Below, in pieces: positions 26,286 through 35,003 of a stretch of DNA of 64,000 nt. Within the stretch, counting starts at the first letter, position 1, and the number at the start of each line of letters is the position of its first letter. A model generated the notes under the pieces. That model saw nothing but the letters and a program-made list of their open reading frames with translations, was not told the origin of the DNA and ran no database searches. Source of the DNA: Bilophila sp964369665. GTDB lineage: Bacteria > Desulfobacterota > Desulfovibrionia > Desulfovibrionales > Desulfovibrionaceae. The DNA is taken from NCBI GenBank assembly GCA_964369665.1, contig CAYJFS010000007.1, positions 5,266 through 69,265 of the forward strand, written 5' to 3'. The translations under genes were made by a program, and so were the position numbers.

Positions 26286-26894
26286 CTACTCTTTGAGTAG
26301 AGCACATAGAACAGCATCAGCCTGCATGCTTGCTGCAATATTTACACGTGGAGCTAGTGGTGGATTAGTGGAAGAGACAGGATATGTTTGATCTCCAACT
26401 ACAACTATTTTATTTCCAATGTGTTGTTTTTGCATAGGTTTTCCCCAGCCTGCGATTCCTGAAGCAGATATAACTATATGTCCAGATGAAGCAAGTGTTT
26501 CCACAAGAAGTTTTTTAGTTAGAGCATTATCTACAGCTTCTACAACAATTGAACAGTTAGAAAAAAATGTTAGAATATTTTCTTTTTGCATATAGCATTG
26601 ATGTGTTTTTATTTGTATATTTGGATTAATATCAACTAAAATTTGTCTTAAAGCCTGAACTTTTGGTATTCCAATATGATGTTTTAGATATTGTTGTCTA
26701 TTGAGGTTAGATAATGCAACTATGTCATGGTCAACAATAATAAGGTTTCCAATACCTGTTCGTGTAAGTAATGTTGCACAATTAGAGCCTAAACCTCCTG
26801 CTCCAGCTATCCCAATAGTAGCCTTCAGAAGCTTTTGCTGCATATGTTTAGGTAAATGTTCATCCATAACATCATTCCAACTAAAAGATGACAT
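26286..26894 (-). CDS. thiF: Sulfur carrier adenylyltransferase ThiF
   Basis: An E1-like enzyme (202 residues) that adenylates the C-terminal Gly-Gly of ThiS so that sulfur can be attached for thiazole synthesis. The nucleotide-binding GIAGAGGLGSNCA is at about residue 28-40, followed by the IVDHDIVALSNLNRQQY block with the catalytic Arg. There are no CxxC pairs for the structural zinc of the larger MoeB/ThiF proteins, so it belongs to the short ThiF group that travels with thiH and thiG. It is the last gene of thiSGHF, 9 bp after thiH, and faces the lysozyme-like gene tail to tail with only 16 bp between. Confidence 0.9.
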   Translation of the reverse strand: MSSFSWNDVMDEHLPKHMQQKLLKATIGIAGAGGLGSNCATLLTRTGIGNLIIVDHDIVALSNLNRQQYLKHHIGIPKVQALRQILVDINPNIQIKTHQCYMQKENILTFFSNCSIVVEAVDNALTKKLLVETLASSGHIVISASGIAGWGKPMQKQHIGNKIVVVGDQTYPVSSTNPPLAPRVNIAASMQADAVLCALLKE

Positions 26895-26903
26895 ATGTTG
26901 TCC

Positions 26904-28055
26904 TTAAATATAGCTTTGATCAAAGATTTGGTTAAAAGAGAACCAATCTTTGAAAACTGGTTGATATCCTTTATTTTTAATAACAGTAACGACTTCTTTT
27001 ACTGTTCGATGGTCAGCAATTTCAAATTGTGTAGTGCTTGGATGAGTATTTTTTGTATAACCACCAACAGCAGTAGATACACCTGCAGAAATTTTTGTAA
27101 TCCCAAGTTGGATTAAATTGTCACGAAAGTCTGCCTGTTCTCTAGTGGAAAGAACAATACCAACAGTAGGTAAAAAATTTCGAATGGCTATGATAGCTTG
27201 TACTAAATCTTGATCATGAACAGGTTGTATTTGGGCATGAGCACCTTCATGTGGACGCATTCTAGGTATTGCTATAGCCACTTCTATTTCTGGATGATAT
27301 TTTTGTAACCAAGCAGCATGCATACCAACATAAAAAATATCTCTCCACCAATAATCAAGACCTAAAAGTGCTCCAATTGTTACAGATCGTATACCTGCAG
27401 CTGCAGCTCTACTTTGTGCATCAAGGCGAAAACGAAAATTTTTTTTAGGACCTGATGTATGAAATGTTTTATAGGTATGTTCATTATATGTTTCTTGGAA
27501 AAGTGTCATGGAGTCTATACCAGCATCGATAAGTTTTTTGTAGTTTTCTTCAGTTTCTGCATAAATCTCGATACCAAGACTAGAAAATATAGGTTTTAAA
27601 GTTATTGTAGCATTTTTTATATAGTCTATAGTTGCTTTATTAGGAGCATCACCTGTTAAGAGTATAATATTTTTGAGGCCTGTTTTACTCAATATAGAAG
27701 CTTCTTTTTTTAGTTCATCTAGCGTAAGTTGTTTTCTTGTGATAGGATTTTTTGCATTAAAGCTGCAATAACTGCAAGTATTGATACAGAAATTTGAAAG
27801 ATAAAGTGGAGCAAAAAGCTGAATTGTTTTACCAAAGTGTTGTAGTGTATTTTTTTGAGCAATATGGGCAAGGCTCTCTAAGAAAGGTAAAGCATGAGGA
27901 GAAAGAAGTGCTATAAATTTTTTTGGAGAAAGTTGTTCACCCATAGTAGCAGTATGGAAAGCAGTTTCTGCATGTTTTGTAGTTATACAAAAAAAAATTT
28001 TTTCTACATATTTAGTAGGCCAATTAGTTAGTTCATTATAAAAAGAGCTATCCAT
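26904..28055 (-). CDS. thiH: 2-iminoacetate synthase ThiH (radical SAM)
   Basis: A radical S-adenosylmethionine enzyme that cleaves tyrosine to dehydroglycine for the thiazole ring of thiamine, an oxygen-sensitive route that suits an anaerobic or microaerophilic lifestyle. The cluster motif CINTCSYCSF (CxxxCxxC) lies at about residue 92-101. Family features follow: EIYAETEENYKKLIDAGIDS, RFRLDAQSRAAAAGIRSV, GALLGL and PRMRPHEGA. Its 383 residues fit the family. The gene overlaps thiG by 8 bp, indicating coupling within thiSGHF. Use of ThiH rather than the glycine oxidase ThiO is a direct reading. Confidence 0.95.
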   Translation of the reverse strand: MDSSFYNELTNWPTKYVEKIFFCITTKHAETAFHTATMGEQLSPKKFIALLSPHALPFLESLAHIAQKNTLQHFGKTIQLFAPLYLSNFCINTCSYCSFNAKNPITRKQLTLDELKKEASILSKTGLKNIILLTGDAPNKATIDYIKNATITLKPIFSSLGIEIYAETEENYKKLIDAGIDSMTLFQETYNEHTYKTFHTSGPKKNFRFRLDAQSRAAAAGIRSVTIGALLGLDYWWRDIFYVGMHAAWLQKYHPEIEVAIAIPRMRPHEGAHAQIQPVHDQDLVQAIIAIRNFLPTVGIVLSTREQADFRDNLIQLGITKISAGVSTAVGGYTKNTHPSTTQFEIADHRTVKEVVTVIKNKGYQPVFKDWFSFNQIFDQSYI

Positions 28056-28830
28056 GTTTTGTATCCAGAAAACCAGTAAGTGGAGAAGATGCTGAAGCTC
28101 TTGTTTGCATTGGTGCTGCTTTTGCTAACCATGCTGCTCGACCAGCAAGAATAGCATTTTTGAATGCTGTAGCCATAAGTATAGGATTTTCTGCAGTAGC
28201 AATGGCTGTATTTACTAAGCAAGCAGCTGCCCCCATCTCCATGGCTTCACATGCATGAGAAGGTTTGCCTAAACCAGCATCAACAATAATAGGAAGAGAT
28301 ATTTCCTCTATAAGAATTTGAACCATTTCTTTTGTTTTAAGACCTTTGTTTGTACCTATAGGCGCTCCTAAGGGCATTATAGCAGCAGCTCCAGCATTCA
28401 CAAGATCTCGTGCTACATATAAATCTGGATTCATATATGGTAAAACAATAAAGTTTTCTTTTGCCAATGTTTCTGTTGCTTTTGCTGTAGCATAGCCGTC
28501 TGGAAGAAGATAATGAGCATCTGCTATAACTTCTATTTTAACCCAATTACCATAACCCATAGCTTTAGCTAAACGAGCAATACGTATAGCTTCTTCAGCA
28601 TTGCGTGCACCAGATGTATTAGGAAGTAGCTGTATTGTTTTTGGGATGTGTGTAAGTATTGTGTCTTGAGTATTTTCTATGTCTACACGCCGTAAAGCTA
28701 CAGTGATAACATCTGATTGTGATGCTTTTACAATTTTTGGAATGATAACATCTGATCCATATTTACCTGTACCAATAAGTAGACGACTTTTTAGTGTATA
28801 ATTCCCAATTTGGAAAATATCATTATGCAC
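28048..28830 (-). CDS. thiG: Thiazole synthase ThiG
   Basis: A TIM-barrel enzyme (260 residues) that condenses dehydroglycine, deoxyxylulose 5-phosphate and ThiS thiocarboxylate into the thiazole phosphate carboxylate. The catalytic lysine is in GNWVKIEVIAD. LIGTGKYGS near the N-terminus, VLPYMNPDLYVARDLVNAGA, AIMPLGAPIGTNKGL and VDAGLGKPSHACEAMEMGA are all conserved landmarks. It is 49 bp downstream of thiS and overlaps thiH by 8 bp. No gene for the pyrimidine branch or the coupling enzyme is in the window. Confidence 0.96.
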   Translation of the reverse strand: MHNDIFQIGNYTLKSRLLIGTGKYGSDVIIPKIVKASQSDVITVALRRVDIENTQDTILTHIPKTIQLLPNTSGARNAEEAIRIARLAKAMGYGNWVKIEVIADAHYLLPDGYATAKATETLAKENFIVLPYMNPDLYVARDLVNAGAAAIMPLGAPIGTNKGLKTKEMVQILIEEISLPIIVDAGLGKPSHACEAMEMGAAACLVNTAIATAENPILMATAFKNAILAGRAAWLAKAAPMQTRASASSPLTGFLDTKHG

Positions 28831-28879
28831 AGAGATTCCCTTTATTCATAACATAACGTCATTAAAATATAAGATCGTC

Positions 28880-29080
28880 TTAGCCACCACCAACAAAGTG
28901 AAGAAGTTCAAGGGTATCTTGTTCATTAAGTGTTGTTGTGGAAAATATGGTAGATGGAACTATTTTTTTATTTTTTTCTATAACAACGTTTTCAGGATTT
29001 AATTGAAGCTGTTGAAGGACATCTGTGATTGTACATTCATCTGTACAATTAATGGGATTACCGTTTATAATAATATTCAT
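28880..29080 (-). CDS. thiS: Sulfur carrier protein ThiS
   Basis: A ubiquitin-like carrier whose C-terminal Gly-Gly receives sulfur for thiazole synthesis. The protein ends in HFVGGG, one Gly more than the usual Gly-Gly end. An in-frame ATG at 29110 would add ten residues (MNILFIKGSC), but the ATG at 29080 gives MNIIINGNPI, the standard ThiS start, a normal 66 residues, and an AAGG Shine-Dalgarno about 8 nt upstream. It is the first gene of thiSGHF. I looked for a TPP riboswitch in the upstream DNA and did not find its conserved core, so control is probably different or absent. Confidence 0.9.
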   Translation of the reverse strand: MNIIINGNPINCTDECTITDVLQQLQLNPENVVIEKNKKIVPSTIFSTTTLNEQDTLELLHFVGGG

Positions 29081-29467
29081 ACATGAACCTTTTATAAAGA
29101 GTATGTTCAACTTAGTTTGTTTATCTAGTTGAAGTTATTAGATGTGTATTCATTAATATGGATTTTTTACAAATTGTAAAGCAAATGTTATTTCAATGAA
29201 TATTGTCTTAGAGAGATATTAACTTGGAGTATATAAATTGTAAATTGTTAATTAGCTTTGTAAGATCACTATGTGTCTTATGAAGAAGGACAAACAATAT
29301 ATATTTTGTTTTTAAAGGTAGTTATAATGAAACTATTCACCAATTATATGCTTTGTTTATGATTTTAATAAGACAATTATTAGTAATTATACTACTATAA
29401 AGTATTTGAATTTTTATTTTTCGATTGTATTATTGCTCCAGATATATGGAGTATATAAATATTTAAC
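29081..29467. other. AT-rich divergent intergenic region, thiS / ruvX
   Basis: About 390 bp between divergent operons, expected to carry both promoters. A 14-bp direct repeat, tggagtatataaat, occurs at 29225-29238 and 29447-29460; the second copy abuts the ruvX start region. Its meaning is unknown and it may be chance in AT-rich DNA. No TPP riboswitch core or open frame seen. Confidence 0.45.
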
Positions 29468-29902
29468 ATGAAATATCTTGCTATTGACTATGGGAGTAAA
29501 TATACAGGGATTGCTGTAAGTGATCCTAGAGGTGTTTTAGCCTTTCCAAGGAAAACGCTTGTAATGACTACAAAACAGATTTTTTATACAGAGCTTGTTG
29601 ATATTATTACTTTAGAGGCACCAGATGCTTTAGTGGTTGGGTTGCCATTATTATTTGATGGTTCAGAAACGCTCACTACACGAAAAGTATATAATTTCAT
29701 AAAACGTTTATTATATAGGGTGACATTACCAGTGTTTTTAATGGAAGAAGTGTTAAGTACATATGCTGCTGAAAAGAGTCTGAGGGAGGTAGGTTATACT
29801 TCTTATGATATGGAAAATATTATTGATCAACAAGCAGCTGTATGTATTTTACAGTCATTTTTAGATCAGCCTGAAAAAGATAGGAGTGTTTTTGTTGCAT
29901 GA
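29468..29902 (+). CDS. ruvX: RuvX/YqgF-family RNase H-like nuclease
   Basis: A small RNase H-fold protein (144 residues) of the YqgF/RuvX family, linked to 16S rRNA 5' processing and proposed as a Holliday-junction resolvase. The first catalytic Asp lies in YLAIDYGSKYTGIAVSDPRG, the Glu region is LVVGLPLLFDGS, and a late acidic site is DQQAAVCIL. LMEEVLSTYAAEK matches the family's DER-ST-A segment with changes (EEVLSTYAAE), so the usual DER is less typical here. The stop overlaps mltG by four bases (ATGA), a common neighbour pair. Confidence 0.88.
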   Translation: MKYLAIDYGSKYTGIAVSDPRGVLAFPRKTLVMTTKQIFYTELVDIITLEAPDALVVGLPLLFDGSETLTTRKVYNFIKRLLYRVTLPVFLMEEVLSTYAAEKSLREVGYTSYDMENIIDQQAAVCILQSFLDQPEKDRSVFVA

Positions 29903-31080
29903 GTTTTCAAAAACAGAAAATAGAATTATCACCAACTCCTCAGAAAACAAACATTTGGAAGAAAGTGTTTTTTGTTTTAGTTTTTATAACTGTGTGTTTT
30001 ATTGGTTTTAAAGTTTATCCTATTATCACATTTTTAACGACCCCAGGATCAAAAAAAGGTGTAGATATAGAAGTAGCTATTCCACCAGGTGTTTCTTTTC
30101 ATATAGTGGCTGAGTATTTAAAAGATATGCATGTTATTACAGATGTGCAGAAATTTGAGGCTGTTGCTAAATGGAAAGGTTTTACAAATAAAGTAAAAAG
30201 TGGAAGATTTCTTATAAATACAGGTTGGAATCCATTAGAAGTTTTAGATCAACTTGTAAATGGAAAATCTATACTTGATAGAGTTACTATACCAGAAGGC
30301 CTAACTTGGTGGGAGGTGGGTAAACGTCTTGAAAAAGCTGGTTTTGTCAGTTTTGAGGACTTCAAAAATGTCGTTCATGATCCTGAATTTTTAAAGCACT
30401 GGGGAATACCTTTTCATAATGCTGAAGGATTTCTATTTCCAGATACGTATTTAATGACACGTCCATTTAGACAAGATGTTGAGTCTGCTAAAGTTATTGT
30501 GGGTACCCTCATTGAGAATTTTTGGAGGAGAACATCAGAGTTATGGCCAAATGATATTAACCCAAGATTTAATAATACAGCTTTAATTAAGCAACCTATT
30601 ATTTTAGCATCAATTATTGAGAAGGAAGCAAAATTAGAAAGCGAACGTGCTCTAGTTTCTGGTGTATATGTTAATAGACTAAGCGTAAATATGCCGTTAC
30701 AGGCATGTCCAACAGTTATTTATGGTTTAGGTGAAAATTTTTCTGGTAAATTACGCTATAGCCATATAAATGATAAATCAAATAAATATAATACCTATAG
30801 ATATGCAGGATTACCTCCAAGTCCAATCGCATCTCCTGGTATGACAAGTATTAGAGCAGCATTGAACCCTGCAAAACATAGTTATTATTATTTTTTAGCT
30901 CGTGGGGATGGATCACATGTTTTTAGTTCTAACTTTAATGAGCATAAAAAAATGAGAAAAATGTATCAAAGTCCTTTAAGAAAGGGTGATACTTCTTCAC
31001 TTATACATGGTGGTATGACTGAGCCTAAGTGCATTATAGAAGAAGATATACAGAATTTTCAAGATATAAAGAATGATTAG
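29899..31080 (+). CDS. mltG: Endolytic murein transglycosylase MltG
   Basis: A membrane-anchored enzyme that cuts nascent glycan strands and is thought to set their length. One N-terminal membrane segment (about residues 21-42) places the rest in the periplasm. A LysM-like part follows (IPPGVSFHIVAEYL; IPEGLTWWEVGKRL), then the YceG catalytic domain: EGFLFPDTY, ASIIEKEAKLESERALVSGV with the catalytic Glu, VNRL, and AGLPPSPIASPG then ALNPAKHSYYYFLARGDGSH. All are intact. The 393-residue length is slightly above the E. coli protein. Translation is probably coupled to ruvX. Confidence 0.94.
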   Translation: MSFQKQKIELSPTPQKTNIWKKVFFVLVFITVCFIGFKVYPIITFLTTPGSKKGVDIEVAIPPGVSFHIVAEYLKDMHVITDVQKFEAVAKWKGFTNKVKSGRFLINTGWNPLEVLDQLVNGKSILDRVTIPEGLTWWEVGKRLEKAGFVSFEDFKNVVHDPEFLKHWGIPFHNAEGFLFPDTYLMTRPFRQDVESAKVIVGTLIENFWRRTSELWPNDINPRFNNTALIKQPIILASIIEKEAKLESERALVSGVYVNRLSVNMPLQACPTVIYGLGENFSGKLRYSHINDKSNKYNTYRYAGLPPSPIASPGMTSIRAALNPAKHSYYYFLARGDGSHVFSSNFNEHKKMRKMYQSPLRKGDTSSLIHGGMTEPKCIIEEDIQNFQDIKND

Positions 31081-31107
31081 GTTTGATTTAGAAATACTGG
31101 CGTAATG

Positions 31108-31162
31108 TATAATAGAATACTTCAGTTATTAAGAAATAACTGAAGTATTCTATTATAGTTTT
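31108..31162. terminator. Long perfect hairpin, terminator between mltG and hppA
   Basis: A perfect 23-bp stem (31108-31130 with 31135-31157) has a four-base loop AAGA, followed by TTTTATT on the plus strand. It fills most of the space between two convergent genes, and its minus-strand arm starts just 7 bp past the hppA stop. It probably ends mltG transcription and may act on both strands. Confidence 0.8.
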
Positions 31163-31163
31163 A

Positions 31164-33239
31164 TTATGCTAAAGCTTGAAGTAATAATAGGGCAACAATA
31201 TTTATAATTTTTATCATTGGGTTGATAGCTGGACCTGCAGTATCTTTGTATGGGTCACCAACAGTGTCTCCTGTTACAGCAGCTTTATGTGCTTCTGAAC
31301 CTTTTCCACCATAATGTCCATCTTCAATATATTTTTTAGCATTATCCCAAGCACCTCCACCAGATGTCATAGAGATAGCTACAAATAAACCTGTGACAAT
31401 AGTACCCATAAGCATTGCACCAAGTGTAGAGAATGCAGCATATTGATCATCTATTAAAAAAATAATGTAGTAAACAATGATAGGCGTTAATACTGGAAGA
31501 ATAGATGGGAGGATCATTTCTTTAATGGCAGTTTTTGTTAACATATCAACAGCAGCACTATAGTTTGGTTTTCCTGTACCTTCCATAATTCCAGGGATAG
31601 AAGCAAACTGTCGGCGTACTTCTATAACAACAGCAGAACCTGCTCTACCTACAGCCATCATACCCATGGAACCAAAAAGATATGGTAATAAACCACCAAT
31701 AAAAAGTCCTACAAGGACATATGGATCTTGTAAGCTAAAATCAATTTCTAGATTAGGAAAGAAATTATAAAGGTCTTCGGTATAGCAAGCAAATAGGACT
31801 AATGCTGCTAATCCTGCTGATCCAATAGCATAACCTTTTGTTACAGCTTTTGTTGTATTTCCTACAGCATCAAGAGCATCTGTCACGTTCCTGACTTCAC
31901 TAGGAAGCATGGACATTTCAGCTATGCCTCCAGCATTATCTGTAACAGGACCATAAGCGTCTAAAGCCACAATCATTCCAGCAAGAGCAAGCATTGTTGT
32001 TGCTGCAATGGAAATACCAAATAAACCAGCATTAATGTATGTGAAAATGATACCAGCACATATAATTAAAATAGGAAGTGCTGTGGATTCCATAGAAATA
32101 GCTAATCCTTGAATGACATTTGTCCCATGTCCTGTAGTTGATGCTTGTGCAATGCTTTGAACAGGTCTAAAACGTGTGGATGTATAGTATTCAGTAACCC
32201 ACACAAGGAGTGCTGTAATAATAAGTCCAGCAAATGCACAACAAAGTAGATTTATTACTCCAAATTGGTATCCTTGAACATTCATGTCAGGGATATCCCA
32301 AAAGACAAAGACGGTCATAATAGTAATCAAGATAGCAGATATAATGCCTGTAGCAAATAAGCCACGGTAAAGTGCTTTCATAATATCATTATCACTTGAT
32401 AAACGGACATATTTTGTTCCGAATATAGAGCCAACAATACACACAGCACCAATAAGTAAGGGGTACATCATCATGATATGTTGTGCTTCTCCAGTAAAAT
32501 ATGTAGCAGCTAAGAGCATGGTTGCTACAACAGTTACAGCATAAGTTTCAAAAAGATCTGCAGCCATACCTGCACAGTCACCAACATTGTCACCAACATT
32601 GTCTGCAATGACTGCAGGGTTACGTGGATCATCTTCAGGAATACCTACTTCAACTTTTCCTACTAGGTCTGCACCTACATCAGCACCTTTTGTAAATATA
32701 CCACCGCCAAGACGTGCAAATATAGAAATAAGGGATGCACCAAAACTTAGAGCAACAAGAGCTTCAAGTATAGTTTTTATATCTACGTTGAATAGAGATA
32801 ATATACCATAATATGCTGCAACACCAAGGAGCCCAAGGCCAACGACTAAGAGGCCTGTAACAGCACCAGATTGGAATGCAATGTTTAATGCTGGTGTAAG
32901 TCCATGACGAGCTGCTTCTGCTGTACGAATATTAGCACGTACAGAAACATTCATACCAATATATCCTGCAAGTCCAGAAAGAGAAGCACCAATAATAAAA
33001 CCTAGTGCTACAAGTATAGAAAGGAATATGCTTAGAATAATAGCAACCACAATTCCAACTATAGCAATGGTTTTATATTGGCGGTGCAAGTATGCTTCTG
33101 CACCTTCTTGGATAGCATAAGCAATTTCTTGCATTTTTTCAGTACCTGTTTCTGCAGAGAAAACATATTTGGATGTATTGTATGCATAATAAAGCGCATA
33201 GAGTCCACAGGCTAAAACAAGAATAAGCGATAAAAACAT
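31164..33239 (-). CDS. hppA: Membrane-bound ion-pumping pyrophosphatase, K+-independent type
   Basis: Hydrolyses pyrophosphate and uses the energy to move protons (or sodium) across the cytoplasmic membrane. Its 691 residues contain about 16 membrane helices. The catalytic block GKVEVGIPEDDPRNPAVIAD and DNVGDNVGDCAGMAADLFE is complete, as is the C-terminal GDTVGDPYKDTAGPA. At about residue 464 the protein reads GNTTKA. A Lys here replaces the Ala of K+-dependent enzymes, the known marker of potassium independence, so it is probably a K+-independent proton pump. Recovering energy from pyrophosphate suits a sulfate-reducer relative. A GTGGGG Shine-Dalgarno precedes the start. Confidence 0.95.
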   Translation of the reverse strand: MFLSLILVLACGLYALYYAYNTSKYVFSAETGTEKMQEIAYAIQEGAEAYLHRQYKTIAIVGIVVAIILSIFLSILVALGFIIGASLSGLAGYIGMNVSVRANIRTAEAARHGLTPALNIAFQSGAVTGLLVVGLGLLGVAAYYGILSLFNVDIKTILEALVALSFGASLISIFARLGGGIFTKGADVGADLVGKVEVGIPEDDPRNPAVIADNVGDNVGDCAGMAADLFETYAVTVVATMLLAATYFTGEAQHIMMMYPLLIGAVCIVGSIFGTKYVRLSSDNDIMKALYRGLFATGIISAILITIMTVFVFWDIPDMNVQGYQFGVINLLCCAFAGLIITALLVWVTEYYTSTRFRPVQSIAQASTTGHGTNVIQGLAISMESTALPILIICAGIIFTYINAGLFGISIAATTMLALAGMIVALDAYGPVTDNAGGIAEMSMLPSEVRNVTDALDAVGNTTKAVTKGYAIGSAGLAALVLFACYTEDLYNFFPNLEIDFSLQDPYVLVGLFIGGLLPYLFGSMGMMAVGRAGSAVVIEVRRQFASIPGIMEGTGKPNYSAAVDMLTKTAIKEMILPSILPVLTPIIVYYIIFLIDDQYAAFSTLGAMLMGTIVTGLFVAISMTSGGGAWDNAKKYIEDGHYGGKGSEAHKAAVTGDTVGDPYKDTAGPAINPMIKIINIVALLLLQALA

Positions 33240-33493
33240 TTAGGAACCCCACCATGATTTAAATTTACTTTATATTGTACATGTATACTGTAAAAATACG
33301 TATGCATAACCCAATAGTTAGGATTAAAGAAAATAGCTATTATTTTTAATGATAGACACTAAATTTTAAAGTATTATAGATATGTTATCTTTAATAGCAA
33401 AGTATACTTATAGCATTATAAAACTTATATTAGACTAAGTAATAAAAAATTATATTTTTAGCAAGAGTTATAAAGTATCAGTGTTTTTAGTGA

Positions 33494-34216
33494 TTATCCA
33501 CCAAGATATGCTTGTTTTACTTTTGGGTCATTCAGTAGATCTTTCCCAGGAGCTTCTATAGCAATAGAGCCTACTTCTAATACATATGCATAGTGTGCTA
33601 TAGAAAGAGATGTTAAAGCATTTTGTTCTACTAACAAAATTGTTTTTCCTTCTGAATTTATTTGAAGAATGATATCAAAGATTTCTTTTACTAAACGTGG
33701 TGCAAGGCCAAGAGATGGTTCGTCAAGCATAAGAAGTTTTGGCCTACTCATCAATGCTCTACCTAAAGCTAACATTTGTTGTTCACCACCAGAAAGAGTT
33801 CCACCTTTTTGCCAGTAACGTTCTTTGAGTTTTGGAAAAAGAGTATAGACCCATTCAAGATCATCTTTAATATCATTTTTATTTTTTTGAATATATGCAC
33901 CAAGCTCTAAGTTTTCTAAAACAGTTAAGTGTGGTAAAATTTTTCTTCCTTCAGGGCTCATAGCTATGCCTAGAGCAACAATTTCTTCAGGTGTAAGTCC
34001 TAAAAGTTCTTTTGGTGTATAAGTATCATTCTCCGTATAAAGTATGCTCCCAGATACTTGTTTAAGTAAACCAGCTATAGAACGTATAGTACTACTTTTT
34101 CCAGCACCATTTGCTCCTATGAGTGTAACGATTTGTCCCTTAGGTATATGGATATTGATACCTTGAACAGCATGAATACCGCCATAGTGCACATGAAGGT
34201 TGTTGATATTAAGCAT
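33494..34216 (-). CDS. livF: Branched-chain amino acid ABC transporter ATPase LivF
   Basis: The second ATPase of the high-affinity leucine/isoleucine/valine importer, 240 residues. The Walker A is GANGAGKSS, the ABC signature LSGGEQQMLALGRALM, and the Walker B LLMLDEPSLGLAP, followed by the H-loop-equivalent LLVEQNA (Gln-Asn, as usual in LivF). The C-terminal VKQAYLGG is the classic family ending. It overlaps livG by 8 bp and is the last of five genes. A ~250-bp AT-rich gap separates it from hppA downstream. Confidence 0.95.
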   Translation of the reverse strand: MLNINNLHVHYGGIHAVQGINIHIPKGQIVTLIGANGAGKSSTIRSIAGLLKQVSGSILYTENDTYTPKELLGLTPEEIVALGIAMSPEGRKILPHLTVLENLELGAYIQKNKNDIKDDLEWVYTLFPKLKERYWQKGGTLSGGEQQMLALGRALMSRPKLLMLDEPSLGLAPRLVKEIFDIILQINSEGKTILLVEQNALTSLSIAHYAYVLEVGSIAIEAPGKDLLNDPKVKQAYLGG

Positions 34217-35003
34217 GATGGGTTATTTCTCCACCAAGATAGGCTTCGATTACTTTTGGATCATTAGAAATTTTTTTAGGAGGTCCTTCAGCAATAATTT
34301 GACCATATTCTAAAACCCAGATGTATTGGCAGATACCCATAACAACTTTCATATCATGCTCGATAAGTAATATTGTTAAGTTAAATTCATCTCTAATATC
34401 TTTTATAAGACGCATAAGGACAGTGCTTTCTTGTGGGTTCATACCTGCAGCAGGTTCATCTAAGAGCAGTATTTTAGGTCGTGTAGCAAGGGCTCTTGCA
34501 ATTTCAAGTCTTCTTTGTGCTCCATAAGGTAGCGATGATGCTTTTTTATCTGTGTATTCCTCAAGGTTAAGGCGTTGTATAAGTGATAGGGCTTGTTTCT
34601 TTATTTCTTTTTCTTCTTTAATAGCTTTAGGTAAACCTATAATAGGCATCCACCATTGTGATGCTCTTTGAACATGAAAGCCCAACATAATATTTTCAAG
34701 TGTGGTTTCGTTGGAAAAAAGGCGTATATTTTGAAAGGTCCTTGCTATACCTTCATAACAAATCTTATGGGGTGGAAGGCCTTTTATATTTTTTTTTTGG
34801 AAAAGTATTTTTCCTTTTTGTGGTGTATAAAATCCACTTATAATGTTAAAAGCTGTAGTTTTTCCTGCACCGTTTGGTCCAATTATTGCGACAATTGTTT
34901 CTTGATTAACACAAAGGCTTAGGTCATTAATTGCAGTTATACCACCAAATTGCATATGGATATTTTTTAATTCAAGAAATGGTTCTGCTTGTGGACTTAT
35001 CAT
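34209..35003 (-). CDS. livG: Branched-chain amino acid ABC transporter ATPase LivG
   Basis: First ATPase of the Liv importer, 264 residues. Walker A GPNGAGKTT, the RTFQNIRLF segment typical of LivG, signature LPYGAQRRLEIARALA (family-normal in place of LSGGQ), Walker B LLLDEPAAGMNPQE and the switch His in LLIEHDMKVVM are all present. The ending VIEAYLGG is typical. Its start overlaps the livM stop by four bases and its end overlaps livF by eight, so the ATPases are translationally linked with the permeases. Confidence 0.95.
   Translation of the reverse strand: MISPQAEPFLELKNIHMQFGGITAINDLSLCVNQETIVAIIGPNGAGKTTAFNIISGFYTPQKGKILFQKKNIKGLPPHKICYEGIARTFQNIRLFSNETTLENIMLGFHVQRASQWWMPIIGLPKAIKEEKEIKKQALSLIQRLNLEEYTDKKASSLPYGAQRRLEIARALATRPKILLLDEPAAGMNPQESTVLMRLIKDIRDEFNLTILLIEHDMKVVMGICQYIWVLEYGQIIAEGPPKKISNDPKVIEAYLGGEITHHA

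Noticed and set aside
29081..29467. TPP riboswitch ahead of thiSGHF
   Set aside because: The conserved TPP aptamer core (CUGAGA and ACCUGAUCUGGAUAAUGCCAG-like segments) was not found on the minus strand.
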